A DNA stretch of 64,000 nt from Laguncularia racemosa (lineage: Eukaryota > Streptophyta > Magnoliopsida > Myrtales > Combretaceae). Positions 12,001 to 24,000 of this stretch are shown here, one piece after another. Each line of letters opens with the position of its first letter. Position 1 is the first letter of the stretch. The notes below the pieces were generated by a model that was not told the origin of the DNA, did no database searches, and saw only the letters and a list, made by a program, of their open reading frames with translations. Made by a program: the position numbers and the translations under genes. The DNA is taken from NCBI GenBank assembly GCA_037954665.1, contig JBBMOL010000091.1:2604001-2668000 (forward strand). Direction: 5' to 3'.

Positions 12001-13841
12001 TAACAACAGATGGTTGCTCAGTTAATGTCTCCTCTCGAGATGTAGATGGAGGTTCCAACTCTGGTTGTACTTGCATTTGAGAATGGGTTAGGGCTGCTTG
12101 AGCAGTTACCTGTGCCAAGGCCTGTTGGTGGGACATCCCAAATGGACTCTGTGGTGGGTACAGAAACAAGCATGTTGATACTTTCAGCACAGTTCTAATA
12201 TGGCATGTGTAAGTCATATATCATGCAATTTCCAATTTCATGTATGACAGCCTTTTTTGCTTGCTCAAAAGCATAAAGTTGACAGTGATAAACCTCAATT
12301 TTACAAGTGGATTCACTTCATCCTGAGGCAAGACAAACTAAAGGAAGAAATTTTCCTTCCAAACGGGAAAAAAAATTACGTTGGGAGGGAAGGGTAATCT
12401 ACACCATAAAGACGCATAACTCTTACAAAAAAAAAAGCTGCAAGACAACTGACTGTTGTGAAGAAAATAAAGTAATAACAATTACCAGACAGTCGAGAGA
12501 TAAATTTCATCATTCACTGAATAACTTCCCCATGTCATACACCATTTTTTTTGGATAAGGTGTCATACACCATTTTCACTTTGTCAAAGGTACAATATTT
12601 ACACGTTTGATAACAGGTAGACAAAAGGCATTTAGTAATAGTAGAAGAAGATTAAAACTAAGAAAACAGAAATCAATCTTCTGAACATGAAAGTGAAAAC
12701 ATGGCCATTGCTCTAAATCAAGGAAGAATAAAATTGTTGCAAATATCACTAATTAAAGCAATCGTATACGTATTACGAAACACATTCATACACAAGAGAT
12801 GCACGAAACTCCTTAGCTAACAATAACAATTCCTAAAGAAAACAATTCAATTTCATCCGTAAACTGCCTTCCAAGAAATAAATTTTTATTTTGGGTAAAG
12901 TCGTATTTCCAAGAAATAAGTCAAACACCTTAATTAGGCAAAAATTGAAGCTGCCAGGCCAGAGAGTCAATAAATACAAAGAATTTACCAATGCCATCAT
13001 AACTATTCACCTAAGAGACATGCTAATTGCAACTAGTTAGTTCCAGGTTAAAAATCGTCGTCATGATGAACATTAACTTCAAAATCATCGAATTAGAAAG
13101 GAAGTATGATAAATCGGTAGCTTCGTAAAATCACGATGTTATCAACGAATTTGACAAGAAATCAGCAGAGAAATACATAAAAGAAATCTGAAAGGATGAA
13201 AAAAAAAAACATAAATTTTGCCTAAAAATCTGGCAACAAACGGATAAATAGAACGATACTAAGCTGGACAACTAGAATCAAGTTAGCATAAACACAATCT
13301 CCTAGAATATAAGGATAATTAAAAAGAGAGAGAGAGAGAGAGAGGAGAAGAAGAAGAAGAAGAAGAAGAACAATACCTGAGGAGAGAAAAAGCCAGGAGA
13401 AAAAAGCAACCCAGAAGGGCTCAAGCCAGAAGGAACACTAAACAAAGGAGATCTCACAATAGCAATATTCAAAGGTTTATTTTTTTTAAACCCAGAAGAG
13501 CTTTTGTCAAACCCATCTCCATCTTTACATAAACTCTCACCAGACCCATCTTCAAAATCCAAACTTTTCCCAAAACTATTAGTATTACTATTAGCAACAG
13601 CAAGCGGAGAATTCATAGCTCCAGCAAGTAATTGAGAAAAAGACCAACTAGAGTCAGGTGACTCTAGGAAACTGTTGCCGTTGGTATTGTTGTTGGGGTC
13701 TGAGAAGAAGCTTGATACGAGTGTCATGGGCCCTGGGCTTGTACTGAAGCCATAGAAGGCGTCGAAGGATGGACGTGGAGGAAGAGTTATGGTGGGTCGT
13801 GGTGGCGCGTGTTTTGCACTTTCCTTGTTGCTCCCGGACAT
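9094..13841 (-). CDS. Group I WRKY transcription factor (WRKY3/WRKY4 type), four exons, 532 aa
   Basis: Exons, in coding order: 13377-13841, 11436-12148, 11148-11303, 9094-9358 (1599 nt with stop). The start ATG at 13839-13841 sits in CACCATGTC after an A-run. An N-terminal SP cluster (SP at residues 131, 141, 148, 153, 156), a known MAP-kinase target type in group I WRKYs, is followed by GMSHQQALAQVTAQA. The N-terminal WRKY domain has WRKYGQK at 252-258 and zinc ligands C272, C277, H300, H302. The C-terminal domain has WRKYGQK at 430-436 and C450, C455, H479, H481. The two-domain C2H2 layout defines group I. The C-terminal domain binds W-box DNA (TTGACC/T) in the nucleus; a basic DPKRRKDDK stretch could serve nuclear import. 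Intron 3 falls at the PR/SYY position used in most plant WRKY genes. Intron 2 has a GC donor. All zinc and DNA-contact residues are present, so the gene looks functional. Defence or senescence roles are inferred from relatives. Confidence 0.96.
11304..11435 (-). other. GC-AG intron 2 of the WRKY gene
   Basis: On the coding strand the exon ends CCAAGAGAAG and the intron starts GCAAGTTTT, the exact consensus for the minor GC-AG class. The acceptor is TTCAG|G. Only this pair keeps frame (phase 2): the nearest GT (2-3 nt on) would shift the next exon into a TGA within three codons. The intron is 132 nt. Confidence 0.88.
13325..13370. repeat. (GA)n/(GAA)n microsatellite at the intron 1 donor
   Basis: A purine run on the plus strand, so a CT/CTT run on the coding strand, starts six bases inside intron 1 of the WRKY gene. 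Its length may vary between individuals. Confidence 0.9.
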
Positions 13842-13996
13842 GGTGTTTTTTTTTTTTTTTTTATCGAGTGGTTGGTTGGTAATGGTAATGAAAAATGGAA
13901 GTGTAATGGAATTGGTAACCGTCTGCAGTAGCAAGAGAAGTCTATACAGATTTCGAGATATGTAGTATTATTGTTTTCGTATGGTTTTGTAGTGGG

Positions 13997-14005
13997 TATT
14001 TAATA
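13997..14005 (-). promoter_or_regulatory. Candidate TATA box of the WRKY gene
   Basis: TATTAAATA on the coding strand lies about 160 bp upstream of the ATG, a plausible distance given a 5' UTR of about 130 nt. In AT-rich DNA such a match is weak evidence. Confidence 0.35.
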
Positions 14006-14171
14006 TTTTATGACTTATGAGAGAGGAGACGTGGGTCTTCTCCTTTTCTTTCTTATTTTTGGTTCTCAAATGACAAATATGTAGTTTTCTCAATTTCTTT
14101 TCTAGGTCTAGGCTGTCTTTTTATTAGTGTATGGATTTATTATCCTCCCATTTATTTATTTATTTTTCCCG

Positions 14172-14177
14172 TTGACT
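14172..14177 (+). promoter_or_regulatory. W-box (TTGACT) upstream of the WRKY gene
   Basis: The TTGACT hexamer is the WRKY binding core, 331 bp upstream of the ATG. WRKY genes are often auto- or cross-regulated through such sites; for this gene that is inference. Confidence 0.4.
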
Positions 14178-14703
14178 ATAATAACAAGATAATAGAATAT
14201 TAACATTTATTATTTATACAAAAAAATATTATATATACTAATTAAAATAAAAAGCCTTTAACTCTTCTTTATTTATTCAGCTACTAATAATCCTTTTAAC
14301 GAGAAAAGAAATATTAATAAATTTTATGAGGGTAAATGCTTGATTGTAAAGATGAGAAAAACTATATTTATATGAAGAAAGGATAAAAGGGATATATTTA
14401 TAATTTTTTTTTTTTTGGCCAACTATGTATTTAGAATTTATGAAGTATACTTCACAGCAGTTACCTAATAAATATTTGGTAAACTTGTTATATTTCATTA
14501 AGTTTTGGAGGTAAGAGAAGTGTATTTGATTTTGTTCGTGAAGCCAGCGGTATTATTCGTGAATAAAAGTAAAATCAATTAAATCTTTAGGTTTAGATAA
14601 AAAAGGGAAACTTGTCATATTAGATTTTCCCTTTCTTGAAACCATTCAGGTTTCCTTCACAGCTTTTGCAAGCCACTATAACGTTTCCTGCTTTTACTGG
14701 CCA

Positions 14704-14709
14704 AGTCAA
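14704..14709 (-). promoter_or_regulatory. Second W-box upstream of the WRKY gene
   Basis: AGTCAA on the plus strand reads TTGACT on the minus (gene) strand, about 860 bp upstream of the ATG. A single hexamer of this kind is expected by chance about once in 2 kb. Confidence 0.3.
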
Positions 14710-16790
14710 TGCAAAAGGATTAAGAAAAGCAAAAATGATTTTCATCATTATATAATATTAAAGTGACTAAAAAAAAAAATAAATCAATTTACAATGTCTT
14801 TAGTGTTTTAAATTTTCTTTTAATTATTAATCGCATAAACTATTTAAAAGTATATATTTATTTATAAATCGTTTCTTATCTAAATTAAAAGTAAAGTCGC
14901 CTACTATCTTAATAAAAGTCATTGTTATCTCAATAAGAATTTTACTTTCTTTATTTTCTTCTTATTACCTTGATTGTTAATGTCATGATTATTCTATATT
15001 ATACTAATCTTTATAATAACCTGCTAAGGCTTTTGTAGTTGAATAGTATCAATGCTAGTCTTTCAATGGGATGAATCAAAGTTAAATTCATGTCTTTATT
15101 ATAATAATAAAAAAATCTACACAATAAAATTATGTTTTAAACTATATAATAGATTGATGAATAGGATAAATTGATATAAGAGAGGTGAGATAGTAGGTCC
15201 GTTTTTTAGGTGAATACTAATATTAGAACCAAAAGTGTCATTATATATTTATTTATAATTAAATATCATAGTGATTCATACTCTAAAATTATAAATAAAA
15301 GTAATTGGGACTCGACTTGTATATAATAACTACAATCATAACAAAGTGAAAAAAAAAAGAAAAAAAAGTGAAAAACAGCACCAAATCTAATCATATTTAT
15401 TTGAGATATTATATAAGGTAAATATATAACATCCTCCATGTATAAGTACCAATATTTGGTTTTTGAAAATTTTGAATGTGTATTATATAATGCATAAATT
15501 TTAGGTTTTTTAGATATTTAGGATTATAATCAATGGTGTCGTGTGATGATAATCACTTATTTAGAATCTATCTAATTATGTAGGAAGTTTGAAGATTAGA
15601 CTAATACTTAAGCTCTAGAAACAAATATAAACTAATCGGGGGAGGTATTAGATATTTGTGTGAAGTATACTGATAACTTCTAAAAAGTTAGCTTTTGTTT
15701 TTTATTCTTTTTTTTTTCAATTGTAAACATTTTTTTTTCCTTATCCATTTACTATCTATAATACGACTTTTAGAGAACCAATATTTATATCATCGAGCTA
15801 CAACACAACCGCTTGTTGTACTTTTCCCCCTATAATAGGGAAGCCAAAACACTAAACTTAAACAAACAACCACCAATCTTTGGCTTTTATGTTCTTTGAT
15901 TGCTTTCACATTAGCATCTCCATGACTGAAGGCGTCCAACCACCATGGAACTAAACTATAGAGTTACTCGATGGGTCAAACCAATGCATAATTTAGTGGA
16001 TTTAAACTTGATGAATTGAATTGCTCATAATAATAGTTATTTCTTAAGATTTTTTTTTTAATATTTTCCATAATGTTTAAATATAGCATAAGAAAAAATA
16101 ACTATTAATCTTAATAAGCGTTTTCTCTATAATATATAATTTGAAAGGAGTGAATAATGGTATTCATATAAAAAAGAATAACCGTTTTGTTAATACATTA
16201 GTCAAAGTAGATATAAAACTTTTTTTTTTATAGTTATGTTTCTAATAATACCTCATGATATTATGGATGGACTTTGTATAGGATTACATAAGTCTAATCT
16301 TGATTAGGTTGGATTTATTGTTTATTTAATGAACAATGACTTTTATAAATGACATTTTTTTGGTAGTCATAATTTGCAATTAACTGTGTTCTTGGAATTT
16401 ATTTTTTAAAAATAAGTATCGATATATGTAATGTCTCTTACACGCACATAGAGAGAGAGAAGCACTATTACTTTCCTAACAGCCAATCATCCTTTGATAA
16501 TGAATACATTGATGAGCTTGTTAATCATATCCATAATACCTTGAGATTCATGCTCAAATTGTTAAGAACATATACATATATTAATTTAAGTATTATTGTT
16601 AAAGATTAAAATATAATGACATTCTGAAGCTTTAAGCTTATCCTATTTGGCCTATTAGATAGTTCCCGTGCCCAAAAGCAAAAGCATAAGCATATCACAA
16701 GAAGACAGCGTGGTTCGCACTGGATAAGATCAATAGGCTTTATTATTTTGCAACGTTACACGTGTATACTGCACACATGGTCCATATGTA

Positions 16791-16839
<49 letters not shown>
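16791..16839. repeat. (TAT)n microsatellite
   Basis: About sixteen perfect TAT/ATT trinucleotides in a row, ending at a C-run (CCCCACCCCC). Confidence 0.97.
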
Positions 16840-16840
<1 letters not shown>

Positions 16841-18527
16841 CCCACCCCCAAAACCAGTTGAGTTTATTTATTTATTCTACGTTGTTAGACTCACGAGATT
16901 CTGTGTAAAAATGGTACATTCCCCTTTTTACTGTTTTATGAAACTATATATATAAATTGTACAAGCACAAAAGGTCTGCCATTAGCTGCCCAAAGCATAC
17001 TCTACAGAGCCTTTAGCCGGGCTAATTAATTACACCAGGAGTTATTAGTTTTCCTATACAATCCATAGGTAATTTAAAAAATAAAAAGACTAGCATGTCC
17101 TTATTAGGATAATCAAGAAACAACCTCTCCTCTTCTTCTTTTTCTCATCCTTAAATATAATTACTATTTACTCATATGTTGAACATATGGCACTCACCCC
17201 ATCAAAAAAATCCTATTATTAAAAACATGCCTCCTGTATGACTATTACTTAATTCTTCTTGGACTATTGCCTAAACTACCTTTAAAAAGCTAACCATATT
17301 CATATTAAACTATTATTTTTACTTAATTAATAACCAACATTACTATCATTATTACCACCACCAATCATACTATACTCACCATCCCCATAGTGATAATATT
17401 AAATGAATACCATGACATGATGGATAGCATAAATTGAAAATGCATCTCCTTATATTTGCTCAACATACTTGTACCTCCTTTATCTTTGCCATTGAGTGTT
17501 TAAAACCTTAAATATTTGAAAATGTGCCCTAAAGCCTTGTTTTATATTTTTCCATAGGAACAGAAAAGTTATATATATATATATATATATTTGGATTCTA
17601 AACATCCATTTTAAAAAACAAGCTACTAAATGCACATAAAACAAATGCAAGGAAATATAATTATAATTTATTGTAATAAATATAAATAATATATATTGGC
17701 CAACAAATATAAATAATATATAGAGCAAATTACATATACATCGCCTCATGCTTTATTTGAGTATACTTAACCTTCTATCATTGAAATTGAGTGTTTAAAT
17801 CTCTAAATTTTAAAAAGTGTGTTTTTAAACTCTATTATAGTAAAAGATAATAGGATATAAAAAATACATAAAGTCAAGGGAAAAATGGTCCTATATGAGT
17901 TTGAAAGCACCTTTTATTTTTAAAGACTTGGAGATACTAAATGCTCAATTTTAAGGATAGAGGGCTAAGTTCGCATGAAGCATACATAAGAGAGTGTATT
18001 TATAGTTCACCTAATATATAAATAAAATTATGTAATCAATATATATATTTTTATTACAAATGGTATAATAATATTAAAATATTATATCATATTATTATGT
18101 AGTATATGATATTAATATTGACATTAGTAATTATTATATATTTCATACTTAGTAAACAATAATAATATAAGCACACATTTTAAATATTCATAATCAACCA
18201 AATATAAATATATGCTTATATTTATTATAAGTATTATTATGTTAAATTATAATAAATTTATGATATAATAACTTATCTATATTATACATTTGTGATATAT
18301 AATTTCTAACATGTCATATTCATATGGGGATGTATATTATTATGTATTTGATATATTACAAATATTATTTTTATTATCAAAGTAATTAAATATATTATAC
18401 AATTGTGATTATAATGTTACAGGCATACAATTCTTTATTCTAGTATCTTTATAGCTATTTGGAATTTATCCATTAAAATCATTCAACCAATTAACTAAAA
18501 TAATATCAATTTTACTATTACTAACTG

Positions 18528-19149
18528 CACGTGAATTCAGAAAAAAGTGATTTAGAGATGTCATGTGATGGAACGAATAGAGAAAGAGAGGCAGGGAGGA
18601 GGAATAGGCAATCTCAAGCATCTTAAATGCATAAGTGACAGACAAGAGAGCTAAGGAGACTTTAAGCATCAACCTTGTAGTTCTTGGGCAATGCAGATCA
18701 TTTTTACTTGATCTTTTGTTTGATCTTTGAGAGTAGAGAACTATTGGTAGAACGCCGTTTCTCTGATCTTAGAAATTAGGGGAAAAAGCCCTTAATGAAG
18801 AAGAATAACTGAGTATTTATAAACTTTTGAGCCCGATGACATCCATTAGATCACTTTAGCGATCAATAAGCAAGATGGAATCCACTCAATTTAAGTTTAT
18901 CTTAATGAGCTCGCCATAAGCTCAAGACCAGTAGCCTTCCTCATAAGTACATGCGCATGCTTGAGAAAAGTTTGATGCAGATGGATCGGTCCAACAATCC
19001 TTGTTTTGAGCCCACCAAGCCAGTTCTCCCTAAGTCATCCCAATAATTGAACTAGACTCATTAGGCCATGTCACCTAGCTTAACGAGTCAAGCTAGATAA
19101 TCAATGGGCTTAGCCTAGTATATTTATATAATATTTTCAACCTTCTACA
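18528..19149 (-). repeat. G4-family LTR, left copy (truncated)
   Basis: Aligns by eye over its whole length with 62320-62939, starting at CACGTGAATT and ending CTTCTACA. About 50 bp present at the start of the right copy (TGTAGATGGGG..) are missing. The base run right after it (TTTTACCTCCTAGCC, purine-rich on the minus strand) fits a polypurine tract, which marks it as a 3' LTR. Confidence 0.8.
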
Positions 19150-19449
19150 TTTTACCTCCTAGCCAAAGTCCTTTGGACGAAATCAAAGGGGTTTAGACAT
19201 TAAATAAGCCTTTCTAATGGCTATGAAAGTGCTTGGTGCATACGTGCTTGTAGAATAGTTGCACTACTGTCGCATACACATTTTGCACGATTCATATTAT
19301 AAAAGCTTGGAACCAATGCTGCATATAATTTTTTTTTTTTTTAGTGTGCAAGCTTGCTGCACCATTTAATTGCACGTATCTCCTTTAAGCTCATCGAAAT
19401 GGCTTTGCTCATAAAACAACATATGCATCAATTTGTTTTAATAGATAAT

Positions 19450-19503
<54 letters not shown>

Positions 19504-19758
19504 TTGTGGAGTATCTAGCTTGTCAAGTTGCCTTCAGTTTTTGTAGAGTATCTAGCTCGTTAAGTTGTCTTCAATGACTCCATTTTTCGTTAATGACTTT
19601 AATTGACTTGCTGATTCTAATATATGAAAATGCACAAGTAAATCCATAAATTATGCGCACATTAATTTTGATAGGATCAAAAGTTTTAGATAATAACAAT
19701 AATTTCATGTTTGGTATCGCCTTAACGTGTCGTATATCTTTGATACATTACTGAATTA

Positions 19759-19790
<32 letters not shown>

Positions 19791-20440
19791 CTTAAACCAT
19801 TTCAAATATTTAATGGAAGATCACACTTATCTTCCCCCTTTTATTCTCTTTTTTTTAGTAGGTAATAATATCTCTAGCAATTTTCTTTGTGAAATTCACT
19901 TCCTTATATGTTTCATATTGCACCTAGTAATGATTTTGTTGCATCCTACGCTGTTGATTGACATTTCTTATATAAATGTACCATTCAATTAAATAAAAAG
20001 TGCATAATCTATCTTCAGATACAATTTTTATTTTTTCTTATTCATCTTGAGTTGAGATAGTTGCTGCCCTTAACTTCACATTTGCTTTATAAATTAGTCT
20101 GTTCATGTTTGAGGCACTCGCCTTAGTGGTAGAGTACTGAAGGTCATGCAATACATATCCCTTCTTTTTCCTTTTCTGTTTTTTTTTTGTCTTTGAATTC
20201 TTATATCATTTTTGTATTTTCTTTACAATTGTCAATAACTAAGGAGTCATTATCTTCACTTCCATTGTAGGTTCGATTCTAGGATAAAGGATTATTGCTT
20301 TGTTGATCATCATTATACTTCAGCATCTCGTGTTGTCGTATATTTTTGATATATTACTGAACTAAATAATATATATATATATATATATATATCTTAAACC
20401 ATTTCAAATATTATACGTAAGATCACACTTATCTACTTCC
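19150..20440. other. Non-coding internal part of G4 with TA runs
   Basis: No coding signal. It contains (AT)n at 19451-19500, a block repeated at 19729-19851 and 20335-20457, and tRNA-like promoter boxes: TTAGTGGTAGAG at 20123-20134 (A box) and GGTTCGATTCT at 20270-20280 (B box). The box spacing of about 140 bp is too long for a working tRNA-type promoter, so at best this is an interrupted SINE relic. Confidence 0.45.
19729..19851 (+). repeat. Direct repeat, copy 1
   Basis: TGTCGTATATCTTTGATACATT, a TA run, then CTTAAACCATTTCAAATATT and GATCACACTTATCT. The same order recurs at 20335-20457 with a shorter TA run and several substitutions. Neither copy is followed by a recognisable primer site. 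Confidence 0.85.
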
Positions 20441-20457
20441 TTTATTCTCTTTTCTTT
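20335..20457 (+). repeat. Direct repeat, copy 2
   Basis: Second copy of the block at 19729-19851, about 480 bp further on. Its right end runs into the PPR fragment. Confidence 0.85.
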
Positions 20458-20755
20458 TAACACGGGCACAGCCTGTAAAAACGGCACGAAGGTCGCACCA
20501 GTTAGACGCATCCCAGCCAATTCCATCTTCTCAAACAGGTTAAGAGCCTCGATCTCTTTACCGTTACAAGCAGGAGAGGCTGTTATTGCATTCCAAGTGC
20601 ACACTCCCTTAACTCGTATATGACTGAATACATTGACAGCATGGTGTAAACATCCTCCTTTACCATATAGGTCTACCCACCATAAAAGCAGACAACTCAA
20701 CTTCATTCTTGATCATATATCCATGTATAAGCTTCCCCAGTAACAGCCCAAACAA
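20450..20755 (-). pseudogene. Pentatricopeptide-repeat (PPR) protein fragment
   Basis: Minus-strand pieces LGKLIHGYMIKNEVELSAF, VDLYGKGGCLHHAVNVFSHI and CTWNAITASPACNGKEIEAL, then LNLFEKMELAGMRLTGATF, match the repeat pattern of plant PLS/E-class PPR proteins (consensus ALVDMYGKCG..A..VF, TWNAMI..LA.NG...EAL.LF..M...G..P...TF). These proteins bind organelle RNA. Only about three repeats are present, frames shift between them, and no start or flanking repeats exist. It is a gene fragment inside the G4 element, in the element's own sense. Confidence 0.75.
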
Positions 20756-21972
20756 TTATCGGAACTCAAAGACGACATTGATCATCCTTAACATGGGAAA
20801 CCGATCAACATAAAACCGGAAATGCTGGTACCATCCAATCTCATCTACCGAAAGATACTTTGTAGAACCATTAGATGTTGAGTGATGGCCCGTTCGGTAT
20901 GTCAAGGCCTTAATCAATACCATTCGCCAGTTCTTTTTCTTTTCTTTTTTTGCATGCCGCTTAACAGCATGGTATAATCGGTCTACACCATACAACAACA
21001 AACCATACATGCATTGAGTCTCATTTTTCAATCTTTGAGCAACCGAGACTTAGTATTCCATTAGCCATTTTTTTTTTTCAATTTCCCCTAGCAGTAACCT
21101 CCTTTGCACACGAGCAATTCTACCTCTTCCCTCTGCCCTGGCATCCATCATGTCTTTATCGGTTGAATCCAACAAATCCGCACGATTCGTGGTCTCTACA
21201 TTTGTAGTTGTCTCGAACGCCCCATCATGCCTGGCAAGCGGATTTATCCTAGGTGTCGCTTAGGACCGCCCAAGGAGTCTCTCTCTCCACGGAGATACCC
21301 ATGAGCAATGAGCTTCTGGGCAGTGTCGAGTACAGGATCAGCGATCGAGAGCTTGTCAGATCAAGAGTTGTTGTTTTTATTGTTGTTGTCCATATGGTGG
21401 TCTTCTTTTGGTAAAGTAAAAGCTGTTGTGTTCCTTAGCCCTGGCATAGAGTCGTGTGACGCCTTTTGTAAGAGACTTGGGCAATATGGAGCGTACGAAC
21501 TGGTAAGCTGTGTTTGATGAACTCAAGTTCACATTCCTTGTGATTTCTTCCAGGATTTTTTTTTTTTAAAAACAGTTCCTGGTTGTTTGTGAACCCCTTT
21601 CCTTCCTCAATCTGGTCCTGTCTGTGTTGCGCAGCACACATTTGTCTTCTAAATTCCCTATGAGCTGCCCGTTCATCCTTTTTTCACTTCTTTAAATCGT
21701 CCCTCAAACTCAGCTTCATGCTTAGGCGTGAAGAAAACTACCTCCATTTTTCCGGTTCTTCGTATAGCTTCTCAATCTTAGATTTCCAATATAGGTCCAT
21801 CTCTGTATCCATCTTGTGATATGGGGTCTTCGTTCTCTCTTTAGAGGATCATTCTCACCGAGAGCTTGTTAGATCACGGAACTTAGCCGGAAAATTGGCA
21901 GGCGATTATCTGGGCGTTTGAGAGGATGCAAAAGCCTTCCAGAAGGGTTTGTATATGCTTCCTTTTTACTCG
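20756..21972. other. Gene-like but unrecognised stretch left of C1
   Basis: Higher GC than the surroundings. Minus-strand runs such as MDARAEGRGRIARVQRRLLL and MDLYWKSKIEKLYEEPEKW look coding-like but match no family I know, and frames break often. They may be further captured host-gene pieces of G4. Confidence 0.35.
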
Positions 21973-21977
21973 TACCT
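21973..21977 (+). repeat. Left target-site duplication of C1 (TACCT)
   Basis: TACCT lies directly before the 5' LTR and again at 55867-55871 directly after the 3' LTR. Confidence 0.93.
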
Positions 21978-22366
21978 TGTTGGTTTTCTTCTCCTATTTA
22001 CTCGGTAACAAACAACTGCAAGATATGGTTCATGAATGCCACAATATTAGGAATGTGCAATCCCACAATATCAGGAATGTGCAACAACTTCTTCAACCGT
22101 TCCAAATGCTTCCTATTTTTGTGGAACAACTCATTGATGGAATGAGTTTAAATAGAAATACTTCGGGAGTCCTTAAGCCTGCTCACTTCTACAAGAAAAA
22201 AATACACCATCAATTTTGAGTGAGTTAAGGTTTAGAAGCACCAACTGAAACCGAGACGCAAAACCAATCTCCACCGAGCAGGACACCTATTTGCTTTGCA
22301 ATAGCTGGAGGTATGTAAAAAGAACTCTTGCTTCCACTGCTGCATATGTTAAGAAGTTTTTTTACA
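21978..22366 (+). repeat. C1 5' LTR
   Basis: TG...CA ended. A TTTAAATAGA stretch near 22146-22155 could be the TATA element. Pairs with 55478-55866. Confidence 0.95.
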
Positions 22367-22368
22367 TT

Positions 22369-22381
22369 TGGTATCAGAGCC
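22369..22381 (+). other. C1 primer-binding site (tRNA-iMet)
   Basis: TGGTATCAGAGCC two bases after the LTR end is the complement of the plant initiator tRNA 3' end, the usual copia primer site. Confidence 0.93.
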
Positions 22382-23085
22382 ATATTAACGCCTCTGCCTT
22401 GCTCTGTTGAGTTCTGTGAAGTTTGTCTTTAGTTTTAATTTGTCTGTTTAGCGGTGTTTTTAATTTTTCTGGTGTTAATAGAGATTAAAAATTATTAAAT
22501 GATGAGATTTCTATTTTTTGTTGGCCTTTTGATGCTGTGGAGTAAAAAGGACTTACAGTACCTGTATTATAAATAAAATAAATAAATGACTTTTGCGTAT
22601 GGGAAGGTATGATGTGTTTGGGTTTTGTTTTCTCGAGACACGAATTGTCAGAAGAACAACTTTTATTTTGGTTCCAGAGTCTTGTCTCATGAATTGTTAG
22701 AGAAACAAGCCTTTATTTTGTTTCATGTGTCCTGGCTCATGAATTGTCAATGGAGCAGCCTTTTCTACTTTACTTCACAGGGAATGAAAGCAAAACAAAC
22801 ATTAATATAATATATTAACACAATATGTGAGTTTGTCGTCATGCGCTGGAGTAAAGGCAAAACTTGGAACGCTTCCGTGAGACTTTATAATTTTAAATCC
22901 CAAAGTCTGTATAGCATATGCGTTAATACTATCATGTGAATTCTGTATGAAACGTCAAATATGTTTTGAAATATTGTCTCGTGAGCAATTAAAATTTTAA
23001 TCTGTATGTACTTGTTGTTGCAAGGTATGCGTATGACATTTAGCTAAATAATTTTACATTAAAATTATTTGTATTTGTCATTGAG

Positions 23086-23365
23086 GAAAATTTATTAAAG
23101 AAAATAAATATAAATATACACGTCTGTCATCTAGCATATACACGACCGTGCATTCTGGCCGTGTAAACTTCTGAAAATATCTTTGACGTAATACACGGCC
23201 GTGTCTCCTGGTCATGCCTACAGCCGTGTCTGTTTCTCGGAGAGATTCTGACAGAATACACGGCCGTGCCTCCTGACCGTGTAAGAAACCGTGTACGTTT
23301 TTGGGAATCATCACACGGCCATACCTTCTGGCCGTGTATGTTTCTGGCCTACGATGTCCGCATCA
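23086..23365 (-). repeat. G1-family LTR relic inside the C1 leader
   Basis: Aligns by eye with the last 300 bp (plus sense) of the G1 LTRs: TACACGTCT, repeated CGGCCGTGT blocks and the identical end ACGATGTCCGCATCA. It is much more diverged than the two G1 LTRs are from each other. No matching left end or internal region is present, so it is a fragment or decayed solo LTR. Confidence 0.75.
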
Positions 23366-23590
23366 GTTTTATGCAATGATTTAGCCTAAGGATTTAAGTA
23401 ATGATTAAGTGATCCATATAATTTTAATGATTAGGGAGTAGCCACAGTATCCTTAATTGATTAAAATTATATATTAAGGATTATTTAGGATCACATATTG
23501 AAAATAAACATTGTGTGTGATTAATTAGGACAAAATATCAAATTATATTTTCTAATTTACCCACAGGAATTAGAAAAGGGAACATAATTT

Positions 23591-23905
23591 GATGGTTTTA
23601 TTGTAAGTCTTAAGATGAATCTAATTGAATTAGAACTTTAGCCTACATGCAAGTTTTATGTCACTAGATTCATACTCTTTCATGATTTTACATTTGATAG
23701 TTTTATTGTAAGTCTTAAGATGAATCTAATTAAATTAGAACTTTAGCCCACAGGCAAGTTTTATGTCACTAGATTCATACTCTTTCATGATTTTACATTT
23801 GATAGTTTTATTGTAAGTCTTAAGATGAATTTAATTGAATTAGAACTTTAGCCTACAGGCAAGTTTTATGTCACTAGATTCATATTCTTTCATGATTTTA
23901 CATTG
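23591..23905. repeat. Three tandem copies of a 105-bp unit
   Basis: Units start GATGGTTTTATTGTAAG at 23591 and GATAGTTTTATTGTAAG at 23696 and 23801, and end CATGATTTTACAT. They are nearly identical, so the triplication is recent compared with other decay in C1. Confidence 0.93.
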
Positions 23906-24000
23906 GTAAAAGCATGTCATATATTGATTAGCCTCGAATTTTGTAATATGAGCATGTTTATTTAATTATTGCAGCAATTCAACCAGTCAATTTTTCTGAT

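Larger units (their letters stand above)
14006..18527. other. Long AT-rich spacer, no gene seen
   Basis: No ORF with a recognisable domain in either strand. It holds AT-rich low-complexity DNA, short TA runs (about 17572-17591) and one TAT microsatellite. Apart from the two W-boxes near the WRKY gene nothing regulatory stands out. Confidence 0.6.
22382..24000 (+). other. C1 leader with three embedded repeat blocks
   Basis: Long untranslated leader before gag. It holds an imperfect 54-bp tandem repeat (22630-22770, copies of GAATTGT and TTTATTTTG), an LTR relic related to G1 (23086-23365) and a 105-bp triplication (23591-23905). No ORF. Confidence 0.7.

Noticed and set aside
11425..12006. Other-frame ORFs over the WRKY exon
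   Set aside because: Shadows of exon 2; the WRKY frame explains the sequence.
17480..18460. Minus-strand hydrophobic ORF near 17.5-17.7 kb
   Set aside because: Product of TA-rich DNA (Ile/Tyr/Phe runs); no domain.
21308..21517. Plus-strand ORF with VVFLSPGIESCDAF, faintly like a MurD-type ligase end
   Set aside because: Too short, low similarity from memory, and no supporting flanks.
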